Assembly (NCBI GenBank): GCA_963402885.1
Contig: OY727095.1
Coordinates: 34,973,001 to 35,037,000, forward strand
DNA: 64,000 nucleotides
Direction: 5' to 3'
DNA from: Antedon bifida
Lineage: Eukaryota > Echinodermata > Crinoidea > Comatulida > Antedonidae
Shown here: one piece after another, positions 10,686 to 21,900 of the stretch
Layout of the letters: each line of letters starts with the position of its first letter
Numbering within the stretch: the stretch's first letter is position 1
The notes under the pieces: generated by a model
The model's database searches: none
Told to the model about the DNA's origin: nothing
The model's input: only the letters and a program-made list of their open reading frames with translations
Position numbers and translations under genes: made by a program

Positions 10686-13600
10686 TTAAAATATTGCGGA
10701 TGTGGTGTCATCAGACTCGGACGTTAAGGACAAATAGAAACCTCCATTGTCTATAAATGGAAGCCATGTTTCCTTTTGTTTTTTTTTCCCTTTGTTGGTA
10801 CAATCGCCAGCTTCTTGTTTACTTTGAGCAATGTAATCCATAAATTCGTACAGACAAAGTTCACAAAACGAGTTATTTGATTCGCTGTCTGCTTTTTCTT
10901 CACACTTGGCCTCTTCTTCTGGAAGTGAACATTGATTTTAAATTAGAATTACAAAATCATAATGTAAATGAATGAAATGAATTGCTTTATAGGACCCGTG
11001 TCAAAGTTCAATGCTCTGTAACTGTGGACATAATGTATAATAATAATCTGACAGCACAGAAAAAATTATAAAGGTGAGGAGTTTTGATAAAAGATTTAAA
11101 CATTGAAAGAAGTTGTATTGCAATAATGGAATTGTGTTAATGATGATCTACATTAGAATGGAGGACAGATACAATTCAATAACTAGAGAAAAGAGATAAA
11201 AAATAAGATCTTATAGGAGAGTGGTGATTGGAGCAAGACATGAAAACAAACAAATCACTGATCAAATATGATTTAAAAAAAACATTTTATTAGGACAAAC
11301 AAACCACACTTCTAAAACAACAAGCTAAATAAATTGCTTGTTTACGATTGAATTATTCTCAAAATATTTCTAGATTCTATCTTCTAGAACCAAAAGTTTT
11401 AATATAATTATTTGTTACATTTACTGTAATATTAATTTTGAATAATTTATCTAAAGCCCACAACAACAACCTATTGTATCATCTGACCATTGGCTGTATT
11501 TTCAGTTGATGTGTTTTGAATAAAACATTAATGACCAATATCGAAAATATTATTATTACAAATTAAGTACAATTAATATTTATATGTTAGTTACAAAAGG
11601 TATTAAAAAATAATAAACTATTTGAGAGGATTTTATAATTTTTATTTAAAAATACTGAAATTAAATTGAATAAAATCAATTGTTTGGCGTTCCAATTTTT
11701 TAATTTAACAATATTAAATTTTGTTTTTAAAAAATAATTTAAAAACACTGAATACTTCCTGGTATCTGAAGTATGTTTTATATCATTAATTGTAATTAGT
11801 GTATGTAATGTCACATGCATGTTAGAATGCAAACATACTGGCCTAGAAACATACAAATGTTATATACACACAAATATTTACATATGAAAAATTTGATTAT
11901 AAAGGATGTTTTGTAATATGATCTAATACAGTATTGTAATTCATTATTTCTCCAAGTATAAAATAATGATGCAAAACTAACAGACTATAAACATTAATTA
12001 AATCTCAAGGATATACAAGACTTCAGCTTCTTTTATCCAAAATCCATAATTATTCATTATATAAAAGAGAAGAAATATAAATATTGTTTTTTGAATTGCA
12101 AATTAAAGCTATTGTTTGAGCATTAAATTGCACTCAAACACCTCACATTGTGACTTAATAATAATTAAATATTTATCATTGTTACTGTTAGCACTATGTG
12201 AACCAATGGTGGTGGAATTAATTGTACATCATAATACTGGTGTGAATGGTTTATCTTCATCATTGATGATGGTACCTTTTTGTTGGATGCAACTCTTGTT
12301 TGGTTCCAGACTCTCTTCCTCATGCCACTCTGTAGCTTCTGTATTTTGTTGGACACATCTCTTGTTTGGTTCCAGACTCTCTTCCTCATGCCACTCTGTA
12401 GCTTCTATATTCCGTTGGACACAACTGTTGTTTGGTTCCAGACTCTCTTCCTCATGCCACTCTGTAGCTTCTATATTCCGTTGGACACAACTCTTGTTTG
12501 GTTCCAGACTCTCTTCCTCATGCCACTCTGTAGCTTCTATATTCCGTTGGACACAACTGTTGTTTGGTTCCAGACTCTCTTCCTCATGCCACCCTGTAGC
12601 TTCCATATTCTGTTGGACACAACTCTTGTTTGGTTCCAGACTCTCTTCCTCGTGCCATTCTGTAGCTTCTGTATTCCGTTCTTCATCTTTGGTTTCAGTC
12701 ACTTTTACATCTTCCTCCCACCAGTTAGATGTGCTTGAAGACTCCATCATGTTAGCACCAGGTTTAATCTCAACATCACTAGGTTTGTGTGAAGACTCTT
12801 CTTCAGGTTTGGCAAGCATATTGGAAACATCAGTAGCACTAGCTACAACATTAATATCACTACGTACAGCATCGTTATTATCGACTTCAGAATTAATAGC
12901 TGCGTCACTATCTTTGTTGGAGACAGAACTGTTTGCAGATGGTTTATTAACTTTCATGAGTGATTCACTCGTGTCTGGATCATAAAGATAATTCGCATAA
13001 AATAAATCGTCCTTCCAACCACTGCTCCATTGTAACAGCAGATTCAACATACTTAACTTCATTGTTCTGTTAAAATAAAGAATAGAATATCAATCACCTT
13101 AACTTTTCTTAATGTACAGTTTTAAATTCTTAAATATTTTTGTTTTTCACAAAGACAAATGAAATTTCTTGTATCTCTAATTTCCACCTAACCTCAATAA
13201 TGCATATATATCACCTTGTTAATAAACAAACTAATGCTTGGTTCCCACTAGGACATAATCCACTAGGACATAACACAAGTAATCGATCAATCACAAGAGA
13301 TGGATTATTCAAACTATCGCTTGTGATTGGTCAACTCGCTGTCGTTGACTTGCATCCTAGTGGGAACCAAGCTTTATCGCTCAGAAACTGAGTGAAATAC
13401 CTGGTAATGCAGAGAGCAACAGAGGCCCATATTGAGGATAAAGATAACTAGAGATTTAATCATTTTTTGTGATGCTACCAATATTATTGATTTTTAGGTG
13501 TAGTCTGTTGTTGATAAGTAATGAAGTGTTTAGGTTTACCTTTGTGCATTTGACATGACTTTGTCTTTAATTAGGTTAAAGACTTTCTTTTGTTGATTAG

Positions 13601-16600
13601 TGCTTAGATGAGGCAGAAGCAGCTTAACAAGAATAGTAAGACAATCACTAAGAACTGTTAGATATTCGTCCATCTCTGTGTGATTTCCCTAAAAAAAAAG
13701 TATGGATCGTGGCAAAATTATTTAAAACCTTAACTAATAACACCTGCCAATCAAATTAATTATGATAGTGCTAGATCCATATTTACAATCTTTATTTTCA
13801 TAATTTTATCTACATACCTTAATATCAAAGTATAGCCATCGTTGAATCAACCGTATGATAACACTCGCAACAATTGCATTGAACTTGTTGTCCTCGCACT
13901 CAGTACCCGATGCAGACAACACAGAACTTAAGTAAGAGCAGTACGATGTTCTAACCTTGCCACTATTTGCTGCAGTTGAAACCTAAACAAAACAATGTGG
14001 TTTTTAATTAATACAAAGATAAAATATAAAATGCTGTTCGTAGCAGCAACTTGTCTGATAATAGGGTGTTAATAATAATTGGTCTCTTTTATATCCTCCA
14101 ATGTATCTTTCTAATAAAGTCTGCTGTTTCGCTATAACACATTAAGGGTAACAATCAGGTATATCAAATAATTGAATCTACAAACAATACCTTAATATAC
14201 TCTGGTTCTTTCTTTAACAACACCTCATGCATTATTTCTTTAAATCTGTCTGGTTTTAACTCTATAAATAAACATATGAAACAGATTACAGGTTTATACT
14301 TTGCAGTAATAGCACTTCTTCAGAACTAACTACAATTCTTTAATTTTTTTAAATTTCTACACATCCAGCAGCAAGTAGTAACTTGCCAATTACAGGATGG
14401 ATAAACTATTTTATAATTATTAGGGCACTAGGTCAGGATTGAACCCTGAACATTGGGAATGGAAGGCAAGCATATTAACAGCTCCACTACAAATTTGCTA
14501 GAAGTTGAATCAAAATCGTATAAGTTGAATCTAATTAATAAGTACAAATCTTAATTTCTGCCGATGTCAATGTTATTTTATATTTATATATTAATATATT
14601 GTATATATCCTTTTATAGTTTTAGCTGTTTAGTTTTTTTAGGTCTTCAACCTTGTACAAGCTTTTAGCTTTTTGTTGTTGATCCTTTTCATCTTTTATGC
14701 ATTTTATCTTTGACATGTTTTATAATTTTTATGTTTTTTTTGATGAATAAAATGAAATGAAGGTGGTCAAAGAGCATGTATTACTAATACCATAAATCTC
14801 TCTTATTAGGTGTCCAGCTATTGGTCTAAACTCCTCATCTTGAACTGCTTTATCAAGGATTTCCTCCAATGCGACGTGTCGTTCTTTAGGCCATGTAGCA
14901 GGAAACGATGCGAGACGGGTTGTCTCTGAAATTATAAAAATTGCATTTTTTTTTTCTAAATACAAATTTTTACAGTAATAATTTAATAATTTGGATGTCA
15001 ATAAGCATTCTTAGTTATTAATGAAATAGAGAATCATCACTCGTTGTCTAGAAACTACTAAACTCTGCCATGGAATACTGTAGAGTGAGGAACACGTTCC
15101 AACTTCTCTGCTACACACATTGAATTGACATGATCTAACTTGTTCAGGGTGGTCGCAAACTGGAAGCTCTCTAATATAAACTGAACATACCACCTTCCAG
15201 GATATCTGAAATTTCCTTTGCTTTAGTTTTCACTTCATCCATCATAACAGTAGAGATAGCCTAAATAAAATTACAAGGAAAATGATGTGGTTTGCAAAGT
15301 ATTGAATAGTTTTCTCAAACAAAGTTTTATTGATTAAACATTAAGACTCACAGTAAGAAAGTAATGTAAATATCTTTTATACCTTTTTCATTTTACGAAC
15401 AACTTTGAACCTCTGCCATTCAAACTCATTCTTCATTTGTTCCATAGTTAACTTATCTGGATCTGGAGCTTTAACTGGTGTATTTTGTGTTCTCCAGTTA
15501 CTTGCTGTTCTATCATTTGACGGTTTATTCCAGTTCCCTTGCCTCTGTTCAGATTGATTATTCCAGTTAACTGGTCTTTGATTAGACGGAGCTCTCCAGT
15601 TACCACCTTCTTGATTTGGTTCCATATTTCTCCAGTTACCAGAATAATTTCTTGCATTTTCTTGATGACCTCCCCATTGATTATTCCTCCAGTTACCTTG
15701 ATTAGGAGAATTTCGCCACGATTCCTGAGGGTGTTGGTTCGGTTCTACAGATGGTGCAACCCATACTTGCCCTGTACTATCTGTATAAGATGCTCCTCTA
15801 TTTTTCACTGCCTGATATGATACAGACTGCTTTTGATGTTCATATTGTAATGATTTTCTTGGTAATACTGTAACATGCTTTGTATCTTGATGTCTGTTTG
15901 CATCGGTAGGAGGATTTGGTGATGTATTAGCTATGAACTGATTGACAGGGCTATTCTTTGGAGAATGCCTAGCCAAAACTGAAGTATTTGAATCTGGAAC
16001 ATTTGGTGAGGTAGTTGACCTTTTAGGGAATGATTGTGGTGGTATTTCTTTAAAATTCTGTACATAATGAGGTGACATATTATTGAATCCCTTCCTTTGT
16101 ACTTTATCCCCTTCTTCTGATGTCAAGTCCATACCAAAACCTCCCCCCAAGTCGTCACATATCAACAAGTCATTCAAATCCTCTGTATTATTGGCTGTTG
16201 ATGGTTTAATATCACCCTGTGAAAAGTTCATTGGTTGCTGTCTAAATTGTTTTTCAATATTAGGTGGTTGGACAGCTGGAGAACGATTGAAAATTTGTTC
16301 AGCATTCTGAGTCTCTTCTAGGAATTGTTTAGATGTTGGCTTGCTTTCAGAAATGGACTGTCCCTGGGTATTACGAGGAAAACTCTGCCACTGGTTCATG
16401 GCAGAATGTTGATGACTTGGTAATTGTTGTATAACTTGTTGATGCGTAACACCTAAACTACCCATCTGAGCGTCGTTACAACTTGGACTATTTTTCTGAA
16501 TTCGCAAGTCTTGCGTCATCGGATGTTGTTGTCTAGAGTAGTTTCTTTGTTCATTATATGGAAACCCTTGCCATTCATTGATTGGAGGAGGTAGATTATG

Positions 16601-17509
16601 AGGCTGTGGCAAATGCTTTTGAACATCTTGTTGTGCAAATGTTTTTTGATCAAACCCCTTTCTTACAGTATCTGGTTGCTTTGTAAAACTTGGAGGGGTC
16701 TTGTTTTCGATTTGAATCGTCGGCCCTTTAGCATTTCGAGTTAAGCTAGTTTTTCCATTGTTAAAGATTGCCTCTCCTCTTCCCATTGCAATACTGCTGC
16801 ATATTTTTGGTTTACCATCATCAACACCTCTTGCAAACGGCTGTTTTAACTGATTCTGGCCGGAATCGACACACTCAATAAATGGTAAAGATTGTGGTGA
16901 AATGAAATGTTTAAATTGTCCAGTGCTTTGTCCAGAACTTGATTCACTCATGGAGGTGGTATATTCACTTGTATCATCATAATCTGTTGTGCCTGATCCT
17001 CCAGAATTTGATGGTATGCTCCCATTCTGATTAGAAAAACTTCCCCGTCCAAGACCTAAAATTACAAATAGTAAACTTTTTTTATCAGATGCATGATTTA
17101 ATATTCAGAATTACAAATATAATATTTATATACTACACTACATACAGTAGAGTCCTACTACTGTAGTACTACTAAAACTGTAGGGCCTAGTTAAAGGCCT
17201 TTTATTAATGTTGTTCACAGTGACATATGATTCACCCTTGCCTTGTTCACATGATACAAATTCATATTTTATAAGAAAATGTACTAAATAAAAGTCAAGT
17301 CAAAAGCAACAACTATAGTTGTTTCTTTTCGCACCTTACTTATTTATTATTTAGTATTTTTTTTATATTATGACCTGAACATTTAAAATCAAATATGAAT
17401 CAATCAAAACATGTTGTTTACCTCTGAGCACATTGCTTCTTTGTTGGACTCCAGGCTGGGAACCATTGTATGAAGCGTTGCTTGCCCCTCTTCCACGACC
17501 TCTGTCCAT
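10686..17509 (-). CDS. MIF4G-domain-like protein with disordered N-terminus and acidic repeats
   Basis: Nine exons in consistent phase: 17509-17422 (ATG), 17055-15383, 15260-15191, 14925-14791, 14261-14191, 13982-13818, 13688-13540, 13066-12276, 10918-10686 (TAA). The sum is 3375 nt, or 1124 residues. The start MDRGRGRG is RG-rich. Residues about 30-580 are low-complexity, Q/N/S/P-rich, with several NWR/GNW motifs near their end. Residues about 590-800 look like a MIF4G helical repeat domain (VALEEILDKAVQD, FRPIAGHLIREIYELKPDRF, IIRLIQRWLYFDI, LSMLNLLLQWSSGW). The layout resembles MIF4GD, CTIF and PAIP1, which act in translation initiation with the cap or poly(A) machinery. A six-copy acidic 22-residue repeat and a final Cys-containing segment follow. 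The 12276 donor is chosen because its phase exactly fits the 10918 acceptor; reading through would end at a TGA about 12 codons later and could be an isoform. The family assignment is by pattern only; I do not recognise the exact orthologue. Confidence 0.8.
12289..12684 (-). repeat. 66-bp coding minisatellite (22-residue acidic repeat)
   Basis: Six nearly identical 66-bp units, with starts spaced 12301, 12367, 12433, 12499, 12565 and 12631, lie in frame in exon 8 of the MIF4G-like gene. Each encodes a unit like NIEATEWHEEESLEPNKSC followed by VQR or a close variant. Differences are few: K/N, I/M/T and R/Q swaps. The array is also open on the opposite strand, but that is a consequence of its composition. 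Confidence 0.95.
13236..13372. mobile_element. MITE family B (terminal repeat GCTTGGTTCCCACTAGGA)
   Basis: The 18-bp left terminus GCTTGGTTCCCACTAGGA is matched by a perfect inverted copy (TCCTAGTGGGAACCAAGC) ending at 13372. The inner part repeats CCACTAGGACATAA once more and has a further inverted pair around CAATCACAAG and CTTGTGATTGG. It has no coding capacity. It lies in the intron before exon 8 of the MIF4G-like gene. Confidence 0.88.
14420..14505 (-). mobile_element. tRNA-derived SINE fragment
   Basis: Read on the - strand, the sequence has a tRNA-like body: GTGGAGCTGTTAATATGC (diverged box A region), then CTTGCCTTCCATTCC, and GGGTTCAATCC (box B). The order and spacing are those of a tRNA, and the anticodon-arm region recalls tRNA-Gly. 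The body is followed by a non-tRNA AT-rich tail. It is probably not functional, and sits in an intron of the MIF4G-like gene. Confidence 0.6.
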
Positions 17510-18540
17510 TTAATATGTTGTTTGTATTGGTTGTCTAGGCCTTGGCGTTTAAATGAAATAATGTATATAAACTAAGATACCAGATCACGCTACTCACTGT
17601 CCCCGAGCGGCCTTTTTAGAACATTAATGCTCTAAATCAATCAAAAACTTACAAAAAAGTTATATCAGATCATCATCGTTCGCACACAAAATTTTAAAAT
17701 ACAGAGTGAAAGCGTTATGAGGTATGGAACGCCGACGTCGTTATTATAGAAAAAAACCCTTTATGCTTTTTCTACAAACACAAAACTGTATAAGTATCAT
17801 TTATACTCTGTAATAACTCTTTATGAATTCAAACAAAGTAATAATACTGTGGCTACTGTACTTGTGTGGAAATCTAAAATGACACATTTTATTTTATACT
17901 TAATGTATGTAAAATGCTGCAGCAGCGCGCCATGTTGATAGATAAAGGACGCCCGCATCGTATGAATGCAATACAACGTGCTTTGTGTTTATGTACGTCA
18001 TAAAATCTTTGGTTTACGTACATGTGGGAAGACTAAAAGGCAATGATAACTAGATAAGAACTGTTCATTTTCAATTACAATACATTTATTATGCACTTTT
18101 GCACCAGGCAAACTATATTTAAGAAATTATGTTAGAGTATAATTAGGCTAGGTCTGCTAGCTAGGCCTAGGGAGCCCATCGTACCACCTCTGCTCTCTGG
18201 CCCGAGTCAAAACAATTTTCCAACCCTCTCATAATAAACAATTATAGAGGGGGTAGTTCATTTCTGTTCTTTAAAAAATTGAGCGCAACTTTCGAAATAT
18301 GAACATAAAACAATACAAGAGTAAGAGTACATGATAAATAATTAGTAGGCCCTAGTTAGGCCTAGTTTACCATTTAATTTTTTTATATTCCAGGAAGAAT
18401 CAAAACCATGCCATGCTGTGAACCAAATTTACACGATTTTCAATAATGCCCACTCATTTCATACCTTTTTTGTATACAACTGAAAGTTCTTGAATTCCAA
18501 TCCCATTCTAAAAGTATTCATTTTGAAAACATACTTACGG
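17510..18540. promoter_or_regulatory. Upstream region of the MIF4G-like gene, promoter candidate
   Basis: CpG-containing patches unlike the surrounding AT-rich sequence occur at about 17600-17750 (GCCGACGTCG) and 17930-18000 (GCAGCGCGCCATG, GTACGTCATAA). They suggest the start region of the - strand gene. No TATA box is evident. No coding sequence was seen. Confidence 0.35.
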
Positions 18541-18689
18541 TGTAGCCATCTTGTAACTCAAATTTCTGCCTTATTGGTTTTTTCAGTAAGGAAGACTGGA
18601 ATAGCTTCTTGTCTGTTGCCTTTTTTGGTTGTTCTTTTACCTATTTTTGTCAGGTACATGTTGTAATGCTAACCATATTCTAAATGTAA

Positions 18690-18955
18690 ATCCAAATGTG
18701 ATCCCCAATTGTTGTCCAGTAGCATTCTCCTTAGAACCTCTCAGAGGTTTCCACGACCACCAGTCTTGCCCAGCTCCAATGTTCTTCTTTAAACAAAATG
18801 GTTATTTTCATGAAGTCAGCTCCTTAGGAAATCCCTTACCTGTTTCGGTTTGGCTGCCCTAATGGCCTTTATTGCGATAGACTTTTCACTTGATGCAAGA
18901 TCTTTCATATCAACACTTTCTATCTTAGGCTCAAATCTCTAATGAACATTTTTAA
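18690..18955 (-). pseudogene. Decayed or unresolved coding-like stretch
   Basis: On the - strand two open blocks face each other across a possible 53-bp intron with GTAAGG donor and TTTAAAG acceptor. The first includes KIESVDMKDLASSEKSIAI and ends AAKPKQ; the second includes DWWSWKPLRGSKENATGQQ and FGFTFRIWLALQHVPDKNR before a stop. A frameshift or stop breaks the reading frame upstream at about 18943. The residue mix is protein-like, but I recognise no family. It could be a pseudogene or a chance open stretch. Confidence 0.3.
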
Positions 18956-18979
18956 AATTGGTTTCATCCATGGTGACGC

Positions 18980-21900
18980 ATGCCAAACATTGAACTAAAA
19001 ATAAAGTATTTTTCAGTTAATACACTATATAAATTAAATTCATATTTATCTGAGTCTCTCACTCAGATCAAATTTAATATAACTCTAAGAGCTGATCCTA
19101 ATGTCATGTCTCTACCCCTCTCTACCTCCCTCCCCCTCTCTACCTCCCTCCCATTCTCTCATTTTCTGAATGCTTGTTGCCTTCTGTGTTCCACATGTCA
19201 TGCTGAAATGTAGGATAAGCAACCCATACACTGTTAGAACCTCCCAACCACTGATCATAGTGCTTTTCCTTGGGGTTGATGATTTTTAATGAGAATAATT
19301 TGGTTAAGGAGTCTATTACAGTTCTTTTTTTCTTTATTTATATTTGAATGAGTTGTAATGTTTTCATAATAAGTAACAACTCAGTTGTCAGTGATTGTCA
19401 CCACATGTGTACATTAGGTAAACCACACAACTTGGTCAATAATTACAAGTTTGTCTGCTTTTTGATTATCTGTTAAACGTGTGCATCTATACTACCCTGT
19501 GGTCAAATTATTTATTTATTACATCCCTACATTGGCTATTGCATATTTGCATGACATGATATGTTTGATATGTGAGTAACATTAATAATACATTTGGTTA
19601 ATGTGCTGTGTGGATGTTTCCTGCGTTATAATGTACTGGTTATCTTAGTAGACACATGGGGTACTATGTTGTTAGTGTTACCTTGACGACTGGCAGTGTG
19701 CAAAAGTAATTTTGTTTTGACATTAATTTGTAAACACAATTTCCTTGCAGCTTGCTATAACTCTCTTTTTTGGATAGACCTTTTTAAAATGGGCAACTGA
19801 ATACAAAAAAACAAAACTGTGTTATGGGAACTGCATTCCTACTTATGTTTTATTATATACATTATAGATGATTTTCATTTCCCTACTAATATATATATAT
19901 TTTTTTTCTGAGTTGAAATTTTACTGATGGGCCTAGTGACCAATCCAAGTAGCAGATTGTTGACAAGTGAGTATGGACAATATTGTGATTTCACACATTT
20001 CACATGTGAGGTAGCCTCACTTCTTAATATTAATTAATAAATGATAGGTGATTTGAACTTACTGTATTTAATATTACTATTTCTTAGTGATGTGACCAAG
20101 TCCAAGTAGCAGATAGATAACAACTAAGAATGGTCAATATTGTGACTTCTTTTTGTGAGGTATGAAACATTTTTTACTTAATTTTAGTAAATAAATGATA
20201 ATTATTATTATTCCATTACCAAATTAAAATGAATGATTATTTGGTTCATATAAAGATTGATTATTTTGCTTGTATAAATATTTTAAAACTGTTTAGACAT
20301 ATTTTATTTAATTCCATTATTGTTAAATATTTTAAAGTTTATTAGACAAATTAATATTTTAATTACAATACGGTTGAGTATTTTACAAATATGTTTACTC
20401 CTATTGCACAACACCTTGTGTAATTAATGCTAATTATATGATCTGTAGAGTTGGGCCAACTTTGCCATTGAACTTTGGACTTTGGTTCACAATCATTATG
20501 AGGTACAGGTCATTACCTTCTACCAATCCGATAGTAGATGTCTGAACATATTGTACAAGAAAACAGTAAGTTTACATACATGTTTTAATGTTTTAATTTA
20601 GGCTTTTTTATGTTGCTGTTATGTGTTAAAACAGTGTGTCACATTAGCTTTGTTATTTACAAGTTTTCCTTGAAAATGAATTGTTGATGTTGCATATTGG
20701 TTCTGGTCATAAATAAGTGTAAAGTCTAAAGCTGTAATAATGTGATAGCCATTCTGTGTAGCAAGTGATTCCTGCCGTATGTTGCATGTACATTAACATT
20801 GAATATACATTCAGTACTGTATTTTGTATTCTTTGTACTAATCCTGGTATTGAAGTTTGCCGGTTTCACCTAAACCAATAAAATGTATTACTGACTACTA
20901 CCGTTTCTGTCTCTTTGCTACTTGAATTTCTTAATATTAATGCTAACATGCACAATGTTGTTTGGACAATGGCCTAGTTGTAACTTTCTGACAGGAAAAC
21001 ATGTCAATAAAAAGGGGCATATTGATCCCCTTGTGCCCCGGTCCCTAATCACCAACAGAAATCATCGTAGTTGAGTCAACACACTGCGGGGGAACCTCCT
21101 AGTAGACACGTCTTCGTGCGAACATGCTGAACAAAGAGGGAATCTATCAACAAGTTAGCAAACCTTTGAATATTTGTTTCATTGAATCAATTTGTGGGAG
21201 TTTATTTGAAACAGTTTACCTTCTATTCTTTCTAAGAATACCGTACATAAACTATTTTGTGTTGATCTGTTTGTTGTAAAGATATCTTTAGTTAAATTAA
21301 ACTAGTTTTTAATTTAAATTTATTTAAATTATAGTATATCAATTAAACAAACTGTTAAATGTGTCTAAATAGTGAGTGAAAACAGTTGTAGCACCCTCTA
21401 TTACACTGTATAGTGTACAGTATTCTATTTCTCATACTGGTCATTAATGGACTATAATTACTATCCATGGTCTACAACAGAAGTAGAGTTTGGTTTGGTT
21501 TGGTAATAGGGTTTTTTCAGAGAGTCATTCTTTATATGATTAATAAATGTGAAACGCCCTTTATCTGGAAAAAAAAATGTCTTTCATTTTTCGATATGTT
21601 TACTTGCTATTTTGTTACGCCCCCCTTAATCCTAACTAGAGATCCGACACGATTATAACTGTCAAAAAAAGTTTACTAAAATCTTTTACAACTAAAGGGT
21701 TGGTTTTAGATGACTGAAATGTCATTACGACAGGTTGAATAAAATATGATAGCTAAAAGGAAAAGTAATCAGTTTCCCCTTATACACTTGAGTCGGTGGT
21801 GTAGGAATACCTGAGGGAGTCCATTTCCCACTAGAATGTCACCGACCTGGTATATCAAGGCGTGCTACGATCACATATGAAACATAAAACTTACCGACCT

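Noticed and set aside
12280-12985. Long + strand open frames over the 66-bp repeats
   Set aside because: They are antisense to the exon of the MIF4G-like gene. The repeat period is a multiple of three, so any frame free of stops in one unit stays open through the array.
21124-21280. Small + strand ORF starting MLNKEGIYQQVSK
   Set aside because: About 51 codons of AT-rich, hydrophobic content with no promoter, splice or homology support.
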